NCBI GenBank assembly: GCA_003162595.1 | Contig: PMNJ01000006.1 | Span: forward strand, 1,937 to 8,031 | Source of the DNA: Bacteroidales bacterium | GTDB lineage: Bacteria > Bacteroidota > Bacteroidia > Bacteroidales > VadinHA17 | DNA: 6,095 nt | Direction: 5' to 3' | Notes under the pieces: model-generated | The model's input: only the letters and a program-made list of their open reading frames with translations | Databases searched by the model: none | What the model was told of the DNA's origin: nothing | Shown: in pieces, positions 1 to 6,095 of the stretch | Position numbering within the stretch: position 1 is the first letter of the stretch | How the letters are laid out: each line of letters begins with the position of its first letter | Program-made: the position numbers and the translations under genes

Positions 1-2261
1 TTGTTTTTAATTTTATGAAAACGCGTCAGGAGAATCGGAACACTCTTGCTCTGACAAGTATTTAAAGGTCCTGAGAATACAACTCTTCTGAAATATCTTT
101 TTTCATTATTCACAATTGGAAATTTCGATGTGTCAACAGAATAGGTGCTGTTTGTATTAGTGTTAATTCCTGATGCCGGACTCCATGCACTGACACTATC
201 CTGCCATTGATAAGTATAGGAAAGATTACCTCCTCCGGGAGCAGTCGATGTAAGGATGGGGAAAATGCTCCCTTCACAAATAACCGAATCGGAACGGATG
301 GTGGAGTTTCCTGTAATATTTGGAAGTACAGATATTGTTACAGTAGAACTATAATCAATACAACGGCCTGACTGAACAAATCGTTTGTAGTAAGTTGTTT
401 GTACAAGAGGAGACGGATCGTAATTTTTGCTTCTTGCAACCACCTTCGAAGTGTCCCAACTGGTCGGATTAGTGAACATTTGAAGCCATAAATAACTATA
501 TATTCCATTACCGTTTGAAGGAGTTGAATTAGCAGGTACAGATCCGATAGGAAGAGGATCCTGGCCGTGACAAATAGTTGTGTCTTTGCCAATGTTGTTC
601 GCGGTAATAGCCGGTTGCACAATCATTTTAACCGATTTACTTATATCAACCAGGGGAGTCGGTGACGAGTCAGTAATTGTTCTCCTGAAAAATACTGTGG
701 CTGTTTCAGCAATGGCTGGTGTATAATTAGTGGGATCGGGATCATTGGCAAGAGGTATCCAGGTAACCTGATTATAGCTCTTCTCCCAAAGATACGTGTA
801 AGGTCCGGCGCCTCCGACAGGAATAGTTCCGTTTACTTTTGTAGGAATCATGTTTGAACAGACTGAATCAATCTGATTACCAGTAAAAGAAGAGCTGATT
901 GAGTTGAAAAGGAATCCGTTCAAAACTGCTTTAAATTCAGTCCTCAGTTCACCTGCACCACCAGCAGATGCGGTAGAAAAAGGATCATTGCCAGGCAGAC
1001 CTCCGCTCAGAACTGGTGTAACATTGCCAGTGGTGTTTTTACTGACATATAGAAATCCACCTCCCCCGCCTCCACCTTCTCCAAAAGCGCCGGGATTGTC
1101 ACCTCCTTTTCCTCCCAGAGCAGATAATGTCAAAGGTTTCGATCCATAACTTTGCAGTGAAAGTGCTATTGACCCACCGCCGCCGCCGCCACCGGAACCC
1201 CCATTAAGAACCGCTGTGCCGCCACTGCCTCCGTTAGCAAGTATATTACCTCCGTTACTAATTATAGTATCAGATAAAATCAGTACTATCCCTCCTCCGT
1301 TTCCGCCCGAAGGTGACAATCCTGTAAGAGATGTGGATGCACCTCCCCCTCCACCAAAAAAAATCCTGTTTATAAATAAGGGTTGTGTGGGTTGTTCTGA
1401 TTTAAAGCCTCCCAAACCGCCGTATTGAGGAGCTGCACAGGTATTGTCTTCCAAGCCGCCAATCCCGCCTGCCCCATGGTTCGATCCACCGCCTCCTCCG
1501 GAAAATCTTCCGTTGCCACCTCCCCCACTGGTAAAATTTGGGCCCTGACCTTTCATATGCAATGGCGCCAAAAGAGTTCCGAAGTCATCATGAATTGCTA
1601 TACCTTCACCCTTGAAACCGGCATTAGTAAAACTTCGTGCATAATAGTCAAGAATTGTTGTCGGAGCTACCACAGCGCACCTGCCGACTCCAATTGTATC
1701 CTTACCTCCGGCAAATCCGGAATTTGAAACATCAATATCTGCATTCAGTTTCAAAGTTCTTCCGATTACAAGAGCCAGAACACCTCCTTTTTTTGTAGTG
1801 CTGTTCCAAGGGTTACAAAAAAGCTTTCCTGTAATAGTGACATTGTTGTAATATGGCACTCTTACTACCTGAATATTGCCTTTTGGGTCAAATGTATTTA
1901 GTAGATTATTTCGGAAGACTATTTCATTAGTCCCGGTATTTACGGATTGAATAATCATAAATTCGTGCATGCCGGGTTGCCCTAAAACACTTTGAATGTA
2001 ACCATAACCGGTAGTTGGTGTATTTATCCCGACACCTTGCATCTGAATAACTATAACGGTATCGGGTCCACTCGCACTGAAACCTGTCACATCATCAACA
2101 ATAACCCGGTCACTTGCAGGAATGCTAACTACATGAGAGGAAGGTTGATTAATGTTCCCCGAAAGGTTCTTTTGAGATAACAACACAAAGCTGCTAAAAC
2201 ACAATATCAGCAAACATAATATAAGCCTCTTGCTATGGCGCAAAAAATTGCCGGTCATCAT
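1..2261 (-). CDS. Large secreted Gly-rich, PKD/Ig-repeat surface protein (3' end beyond window)
   Basis: I translated this frame from tandem ATGs at 2261 and 2258: 753 codons without a stop, running off the left edge. Residues 11-30 form a signal peptide (Lys-Arg, hydrophobic core, then VLLSQ); Cys16 and Cys21 lack a good lipobox, so a lipoprotein is unlikely. Residues ~31-158 form a beta-rich N-terminal domain with DTVIVIQM (67-74) and VVRVPYYNNVTITG before CNPW (149-152), a pattern I recall from Bacteroidota surface proteins. Residues ~159-434 are glycine-rich with regularly spaced beta segments. Residues ~462-748 hold three tandem PKD/Ig-like repeats. The protein is probably exported and displayed on the cell surface as an adhesin or structural protein; this is inference. 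A type IX sorting or gliding-associated C-terminal domain would be expected off the left edge but cannot be seen. There is no Shine-Dalgarno motif upstream, which is usual in Bacteroidota. The gene lies 150 bp downstream of the kinase on the same strand. Confidence 0.93.
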   Translation of the reverse strand, partial: MMTGNFLRHSKRLILCLLILCFSSFVLLSQKNLSGNINQPSSHVVSIPASDRVIVDDVTGFSASGPDTVIVIQMQGVGINTPTTGYGYIQSVLGQPGMHEFMIIQSVNTGTNEIVFRNNLLNTFDPKGNIQVVRVPYYNNVTITGKLFCNPWNSTTKKGGVLALVIGRTLKLNADIDVSNSGFAGGKDTIGVGRCAVVAPTTILDYYARSFTNAGFKGEGIAIHDDFGTLLAPLHMKGQGPNFTSGGGGNGRFSGGGGGSNHGAGGIGGLEDNTCAAPQYGGLGGFKSEQPTQPLFINRIFFGGGGGASTSLTGLSPSGGNGGGIVLILSDTIISNGGNILANGGSGGTAVLNGGSGGGGGGGSIALSLQSYGSKPLTLSALGGKGGDNPGAFGEGGGGGGGFLYVSKNTTGNVTPVLSGGLPGNDPFSTASAGGAGELRTEFKAVLNGFLFNSISSSFTGNQIDSVCSNMIPTKVNGTIPVGGAGPYTYLWEKSYNQVTWIPLANDPDPTNYTPAIAETATVFFRRTITDSSPTPLVDISKSVKMIVQPAITANNIGKDTTICHGQDPLPIGSVPANSTPSNGNGIYSYLWLQMFTNPTSWDTSKVVARSKNYDPSPLVQTTYYKRFVQSGRCIDYSSTVTISVLPNITGNSTIRSDSVICEGSIFPILTSTAPGGGNLSYTYQWQDSVSAWSPASGINTNTNSTYSVDTSKFPIVNNEKRYFRRVVFSGPLNTCQSKSVPILLTRFHKIKN
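18..314 (-). repeat. PKD/Ig-like repeat 3 of the secreted protein
   Basis: Residues ~650-748. It opens with SDSVICEGS (Cys662), has the core YTYQWQDS (Trp686), then YFRRVVFSGPLNTC (Cys736) and the final strand SKSVPILLT. Cys662 is 98 residues after Cys564. The repeat reaches almost to the left window edge and the frame remains open, so more repeats or the C-terminal domain probably follow outside. Confidence 0.82.
315..611 (-). repeat. PKD/Ig-like repeat 2 of the secreted protein
   Basis: Residues ~551-649. It opens with KDTTICHGQ (Cys564), has the core YSYLWLQM (Trp592), then NYDPSPLVQTTYYKRFVQSG, a second cysteine at 634 and the closing strand SSTVTISVLPNI. Cys564 lies 96 residues after Cys468 of repeat 1, giving the period. 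The Cys564-Cys634 pair could form a disulphide tying the first strand to the last, consistent with an extracytoplasmic location. Confidence 0.85.
612..878 (-). repeat. PKD/Ig-like repeat 1 of the secreted protein
   Basis: Residues ~462-550. The repeat begins near SVC (Cys468), has the core YTYLWEKS (Trp492) followed by NYTPA and FFRRTIT, and ends in a V-x-V strand and QPAI. The Cys-to-Trp distance is 24 residues. Unlike repeats 2 and 3, it has no second cysteine near its end: the equivalent place reads SSPTPLVDIS. The same fold family recurs in Bacteroidota type IX cargo and gliding-associated proteins. Confidence 0.8.
960..1787 (-). other. Glycine-rich beta-repeat region of the secreted protein
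   Basis: This stretch encodes residues ~159-434. At least four segments share one layout: a glycine cluster, a short hydrophobic strand, a polar turn, a second strand, then Gly-Gly-x-Gly-Gly. They start near residue 159 (GGVLALVIGRTLKLNADI), 322 (GGGIVLILSDTIISNGGNIL), 361 (GGGSIALSLQSYGSKPLTL) and 400 (GGGFLYVSKNTTGNVTPVL). Long glycine insertions separate them, including seven-glycine runs at 357-363 and 396-402. The spacing suggests successive rungs of a parallel beta-helix or beta-solenoid with glycine-rich loops; this is inference from pattern only. The glycine codons make the DNA locally GC-rich, with C-rich tracts on the plus strand. Confidence 0.75.
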
Positions 2262-2307
2262 TCAGGTATCAGAACTGCTAATATAACTATTATCCTGAAT
2301 ATTTTTA

Positions 2308-2315
2308 CAGATATA
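2308..2315 (-). promoter_or_regulatory. Weak candidate Bacteroidota -7 element for the secreted-protein gene
   Basis: On the minus strand TATATCTG matches five of the six fixed bases of the Bacteroidota -7 consensus TAnnTTTG. It would give a leader of about 40 nt before the ATG at 2261. No good TTG element is seen at the expected distance upstream, where the region falls within repeat block A. In such AT-rich DNA this match could be chance. Confidence 0.2.
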
Positions 2316-2321
2316 TAAAAG

Positions 2322-2363
2322 AAGTTTGGAGTGAGCTAAAGTTTGGAGTGTCTAAAGTTGGAA
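2322..2363. repeat. Short tandem direct repeats in the intergenic spacer, block A
   Basis: AAGTTTGGAGTG occurs exactly twice on the plus strand, at 2322-2333 and 2339-2350, 17 bp apart. A degenerate third copy starts at 2355 (AAGTTGGA), and CTAAAG occurs at 2336 and 2352. Read on the minus strand, the units are nonamers such as ACTTTAGAC and ACTCCAAAC. The block lies between the kinase stop and the secreted-protein start. Its function is unknown. Confidence 0.7.
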
Positions 2364-2390
2364 AAAATGAAAATTAACATATTGATAATA

Positions 2391-2424
2391 ACTCCAGGAA
2401 CTCCAGGCATTCTAGGCACTTGGC
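2391..2424. repeat. Nonamer repeats overlapping the kinase stop codon, block B
   Basis: Read on the plus strand, successive 9-bp units are ACTCCAGGA (2391), ACTCCAGGC (2400), ATTCTAGGC (2409) and a degraded ACTTGGCTT (2418). They resemble the units of block A but lie in the opposite orientation. The third unit contains the kinase stop codon (2412-2414), and the fourth encodes part of its last residues (KPSA). ACTCCAGGC can pair in RNA with GTTTGGAGT of block A through G-U wobbles. Confidence 0.6.
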
Positions 2425-5400
2425 TTCTCAACAGTGTACAGGACCGGCAATTCAAAGTAGAAAACAGATCCTTTGTCTACCTCAGATTCAAACCATATCC
2501 TGCCGTTAGCACTTTCAATATATTTCTTTGCAATTGATAATCCAAGTCCCATCCCCGACGACTTGGTTGTAAAATTAGGGGTGAAGAGATTCTTTCGCAG
2601 ACTACCAGGTATTCCCGTTCCATTATCTGAAACCGATACAATAACTTTGTCACTTTTAACTTCAATATTAAACATTATCAGCCCGTCCCGTCCTGTTGGG
2701 ATTGATTGTATCCCGTTCTTTATAAGATTCGAGAAGACTCCATTAAGTTGCTCTTTATCAGCATAAATAATAATTTTACTTTCATGAGGCCAATGCACGC
2801 GGAAGGCAACATTTTCAGTATTTTTAAAGAGTTCGAGGGTTATACTGATCTGTTCAAGGATGTTAACTTCCACCGGATTGCTTACCGGCATCTTGGCAAA
2901 AGCCGAAAAAGCAGAGGCGATGGAGGAGAGATTATCTATATATTCGATCTGGTTCTTTGTAAAACGATCAATCATCTTGTCAAATCCCGGAACTTTATCA
3001 TTCCATGATTTAAACAGCTGCTGAATGTTTAATTTCATTGGAGTAAGAGGGTTCTTTATCTCATGTGCAATCTGTTTGGCCATCTCCCTCCAGGCATATT
3101 CTCTTTCGGAATTGGCCAGCTTATGAGTGCTCTCCTCGATCTCATCAACCATCCTGTTATACTGTTTGACAAGCTCCCCGATTTCATCGTTTCCCGCATA
3201 AGTCAGCTGTTCACTTTTTTTCCCCACTCCTACGGTAGCGAGTCCCTTACTGAGCATCGCAAGCGGTGATGTCAGTCGTTCGCTGATAAAAACAGCAAGA
3301 CTCATTGTAATAATTATTAGCAACAGGGTAAAATTAATAACCGCAACGATAAGGTTTGAAATCTCCTTTGCCAGTACACTTTGCATCCTGAAATATGGCA
3401 GATTCAGATATGCAATAACTTTATTATCAGAATTGAAAAATGGTACATAGGCTGATAAATACTGAAGCTTTCCGATTTTTTCCTTCTGATAATATTCGCT
3501 TATTTTAAGATGTTCAAGGTTATATAACGCCATATTGTTTATCCTCTCACTTGTCAGGTCACGGTCAAAAATTTCCTGCCGCGAGGTAGAAATAAGAAAT
3601 CCACTGAGATTATAAAGATTAATGTCGGTATTGAAAACATTGGAAAGTTTTACCAGTAATTCATTCAGTGACGAGTATCCATTACCTTTCCAGTCAGGTG
3701 AAATATACTTTTCCATCGAAAGATTACTTTCGAGCTCGATATAAACAGAATTAAGCTTTTCCTTTATATTTTCATAGTGTTTTGACTGGTACTGGCCAAT
3801 TGTAATATATGCAACCACTACACCTATCAAAATAAATGAGAACAAAAGTATTCCTATATATGAGAGTTGAAGCTTCTGCCGGAAATTAAATATATTCACA
3901 TTTCTTACCGCAGGTCTCCTTATCAACAGAATAATCATATTTGAAAAGAAAAGAATGAATGCAAAAAGGTATGCAAAGGAGATTATTATATCGCCTGTTG
4001 TAATATTTGGTCTTGTTAATATTACGGTAGCATTCCCATTTTTATAGAGAACATGTTTAAACCCGTCTGTTCTGAAAATCCTGTAATCTGAAAATTTATC
4101 AATGTATTCGGCATCTGTTTTATCAAAAGGAAACTCACCGGTAGTGAGAACCAGCTTACCATTGATGTATTTTGCAAAAGAATAATCTTTTAACCCTGCA
4201 TATTCATGGTATTTTTTATCAAGAAGCAATTCCGAATAGCCTGGCTGGAATACGTTCACATCACTATATAGTTCAATGAATAATCCATTTGTCTTGTTAT
4301 TCACTGATTTATAATAATACCTGCCCAGATAGTATGATCTCCCTCCCTGGTTATCAAGAAAATAAAAATTGGTGCCGGTAAGTCTGTGGCCATCCCGTTT
4401 CATACGGTCATCAAAAAAACTAAAGCAGTTCTGGTACTTTTCACTGCCGGAACCAATTTGCAAAGGTTGATCATTCTGGCAAAGGATAATGTTTATATAA
4501 TAATTCTTCCAGAATCCGGTGAAATAATTATCCTGCAGGTAGCTTGATATTTTTTCGGAATCGTCCTTGTTGAAATATTTAACCATCATCATATTGGAGA
4601 GGACAGTATCCTTCACAACTGCAGGGTATAAATCGAGCAGAAGATGTTCGGCTTCAGGATCATTTTCAGTTGAAAAAGAGACTGCCTGAATTTTAAGATT
4701 TTCAACAGTCTTCTTCTCCGACAGGCTTGTAATAAAATAAAGAAAATAGACGCCGGAGATGATGGAAAGAATTACTGTAATACTTAACAGGCTCAAATTC
4801 CTATTTGTTGATATCCATATACTTACGACCAGAATAAAATAAAATACTATCAAAGGGATCATAGTCCCGGGCTTATTATAGAAAAAGACAGCCGGAACAA
4901 TAAATGAAGTTATTATGGAAAAGATAACCGTTCCCGTACTGAATAATCTGGCACTTTGAAAGATTTTAAACAGATAGAATACCGGAACCAGCAGTAAAAG
5001 GAATATGGACGCAAACCCGGCAAAACTATACACATTCAATTCCAATACTTTATAAGTTTCAAAATTTATATTGGAGATTGAAATGAGCTGGTTGAAAATC
5101 CATTGATATAAACATAAAATCAGAGCTGCGGCAAACAGCAAAACTGAAAGGAAGAGATAATTGCCTGTCGCGTTAATCTCTTTTCGTGCCTCAACAGGAA
5201 AATAAAGGTACAGGAATGTGGAAAAAGAAGCTGCAAGAATGCTGAGCATCACAAGGTGACCCAATGACGGGATAATCTTGTTAAGAGAGAACAGGTACGG
5301 AGAAAATAGTTCGGTATGAAAAACAGACAAAGGTTTGCCGGAGAGAAGAAGAAACAGGTAGATAAGTGTATAAATCGCAAGGGCAATACCAACTCCGGAC

Positions 5401-6095
5401 AGGCCTCTCCCCTTTCTAACAAATAATTTAACAAGTTCGAAAGAGAGGAGAATGATCAGAACAAATGCACCTGCCCACAAACATAAAGGGATATAAATAA
5501 AAGATGTATTTCCTTTGACTGCCGGGAATAAGATAGAAAAGAGGAAATTTCCTTTTTTATCAGAAACATGATATTCAGATGCGTTTTTATTGGTATTCAG
5601 ATCAACATTTTCAGGAACCCCGAATTCCTTTTCAAACCCGCTTTTAATGATATTATTCTCGAAACCATAATCAGTGCGTATTCTAAGCAAGCCGATAATT
5701 CTGTCATTCCCGGCCTGAATTGTTTTGGTAAGAAACCATCCGTTTTGTAAAAAAACCAATGGTTTGTTATAGAGTGAATCAATGAATACCCTGGGTACAT
5801 CAAACTCATTATCTGACCAGTAGACTAGTTTATTGTCAAGATACTCAAGCAGGCTGATCCTGTTTTTTTCTGCAGTTGTAAAAAGGTCATTTTTAGAAAT
5901 AGTATCATTAAGATTTTCCGTGGCCAGAACAGGTTTCAACCCATTGAGGCAATCGTCCATGATTTTTTCTTTTGCAACCAGGTTCTTATTAAACATCCTG
6001 GTTCTGAAGCGATATTCAAAATCACTGAAATAAACTTTTTCTGCGGCAAGTGCCAGAATTATAAGTACAACGGTCAGAATGGAAAGAAATATAGG
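2412..6095 (-). CDS. Giant polytopic NtrY-like sensor histidine kinase (5' end beyond window)
   Basis: Inner-membrane sensor kinase expected to autophosphorylate a histidine and pass the phosphate to an unidentified response regulator. The frame stays open from the ATG at 5996 to the window edge, and those 33 extra codons encode a hydrophobic helix, so 5996 is an internal Met and the true start lies beyond 6095. Counting the edge codon as residue 1, I see TM1 at 2-18, an extracytoplasmic region at 19-198, eight TMs at about 199-456, a second outside region at 457-701, TM10 at 703-726, TM11 at 742-767, a third outside region at 768-913 and TM12 at 915-937. HAMP follows at about 938-990, with P944 and the NDEIGEL motif. 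The H-box AHEIKNPLTP (phospho-acceptor His1011) is the NtrY-type signature. The N-box Asn1127, G1 box DNGTGIP (Asp1157), F-box LFTPNFTTK and G2 box GMGLG (1181-1185) are all present, so the kinase looks active. Twelve TMs place all three loops outside and the kinase inside. The ligand is unknown, and no response regulator gene is in view. Confidence 0.95.
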   Translation of the reverse strand, partial: PIFLSILTVVLIILALAAEKVYFSDFEYRFRTRMFNKNLVAKEKIMDDCLNGLKPVLATENLNDTISKNDLFTTAEKNRISLLEYLDNKLVYWSDNEFDVPRVFIDSLYNKPLVFLQNGWFLTKTIQAGNDRIIGLLRIRTDYGFENNIIKSGFEKEFGVPENVDLNTNKNASEYHVSDKKGNFLFSILFPAVKGNTSFIYIPLCLWAGAFVLIILLSFELVKLFVRKGRGLSGVGIALAIYTLIYLFLLLSGKPLSVFHTELFSPYLFSLNKIIPSLGHLVMLSILAASFSTFLYLYFPVEARKEINATGNYLFLSVLLFAAALILCLYQWIFNQLISISNINFETYKVLELNVYSFAGFASIFLLLLVPVFYLFKIFQSARLFSTGTVIFSIITSFIVPAVFFYNKPGTMIPLIVFYFILVVSIWISTNRNLSLLSITVILSIISGVYFLYFITSLSEKKTVENLKIQAVSFSTENDPEAEHLLLDLYPAVVKDTVLSNMMMVKYFNKDDSEKISSYLQDNYFTGFWKNYYINIILCQNDQPLQIGSGSEKYQNCFSFFDDRMKRDGHRLTGTNFYFLDNQGGRSYYLGRYYYKSVNNKTNGLFIELYSDVNVFQPGYSELLLDKKYHEYAGLKDYSFAKYINGKLVLTTGEFPFDKTDAEYIDKFSDYRIFRTDGFKHVLYKNGNATVILTRPNITTGDIIISFAYLFAFILFFSNMIILLIRRPAVRNVNIFNFRQKLQLSYIGILLFSFILIGVVVAYITIGQYQSKHYENIKEKLNSVYIELESNLSMEKYISPDWKGNGYSSLNELLVKLSNVFNTDINLYNLSGFLISTSRQEIFDRDLTSERINNMALYNLEHLKISEYYQKEKIGKLQYLSAYVPFFNSDNKVIAYLNLPYFRMQSVLAKEISNLIVAVINFTLLLIIITMSLAVFISERLTSPLAMLSKGLATVGVGKKSEQLTYAGNDEIGELVKQYNRMVDEIEESTHKLANSEREYAWREMAKQIAHEIKNPLTPMKLNIQQLFKSWNDKVPGFDKMIDRFTKNQIEYIDNLSSIASAFSAFAKMPVSNPVEVNILEQISITLELFKNTENVAFRVHWPHESKIIIYADKEQLNGVFSNLIKNGIQSIPTGRDGLIMFNIEVKSDKVIVSVSDNGTGIPGSLRKNLFTPNFTTKSSGMGLGLSIAKKYIESANGRIWFESEVDKGSVFYFELPVLYTVEKPSA

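Larger units (their letters stand above)
2262..2411 (-). other. 150-bp spacer between kinase and secreted-protein gene
   Basis: AT-rich spacer holding the repeat blocks at its kinase-proximal end and about 60 bp of very AT-rich DNA before the ATG. The last bases before the start codon (GATACCTGA) contain no purine-rich ribosome binding site. I see no clear GC-rich hairpin followed by a T run, so there is no convincing intrinsic terminator for the kinase on the minus strand. It is undecided whether the two genes share a transcript. Confidence 0.6.

Noticed and set aside
338..622. Minus-strand frame of 94 codons
   Set aside because: It is in a different frame inside the PKD/Ig-like repeats, whose own frame is continuous and periodic.
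1173..1193. GCC/ACC triplet tract as a standalone microsatellite or CRISPR-like repeat
   Set aside because: It is in-frame glycine coding within the surface protein; there are no spacers and no repeat structure independent of the codons.
904..1428. Proline-rich plus-strand open frames (904-1149 and 1216-1428)
   Set aside because: They are the antisense of the glycine codons of the minus-strand secreted protein gene; the minus frame has a signal peptide, domains and repeats, whereas these have none.
1425..2180. Plus-strand open frames at 1425-1727 and 1992-2180
   Set aside because: They lie wholly antisense to the secreted protein gene, with no recognisable domain.
2336..2424. Intrinsic terminator formed by the opposed repeats
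   Set aside because: On the kinase transcript the pairing is interrupted by mismatches and no T run directly follows the second arm, so it was not called as a terminator.
2343..2537. Small plus-strand frame of 64 codons
   Set aside because: Its first part is the intergenic nonamer repeats and the rest is antisense to the conserved ATPase domain of the kinase; it has no ribosome binding site or recognisable motif.

Overview
The window most likely comes from an uncultured member of the Bacteroidota. Three things point there: intergenic DNA is AT-rich, the one visible start codon has no Shine-Dalgarno sequence, and one gene encodes a very large secreted protein with tandem PKD/Ig-like repeats of the kind found in type IX secretion/gliding-associated surface proteins. 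No rRNA, tRNA, insertion sequence or CRISPR array was seen.

Layout: both real genes lie on the minus strand and both run off an edge of the window. From the right edge to 2412 is the end of a giant membrane sensor histidine kinase, 1,227 codons visible before the stop, with its true start beyond base 6095. It has about 12 predicted membrane segments, three predicted extracytoplasmic regions, a HAMP linker and an NtrY-like kinase core with all catalytic boxes intact. A 150-bp spacer (2262-2411) follows. It carries short degenerate direct repeats of about 9 bp in two opposed blocks, one of which includes the kinase stop codon, and possibly a weak promoter. From 2261 to the left edge is the 5' part of a secreted protein gene, 753 codons without a stop. 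It has a signal peptide, an N-terminal domain, a glycine-rich beta-repeat region with runs of up to seven glycines, and three tandem ~97-residue PKD/Ig-like repeats. Its C-terminus, where a sorting or gliding-type domain would be expected, is outside the window.

How they relate: the genes are co-directional, but the 150-bp gap, the repeats and the lack of an obvious functional link leave a shared operon unproven. No response regulator is present in the window. The proline-rich and other plus-strand open frames are antisense shadows of these two genes.
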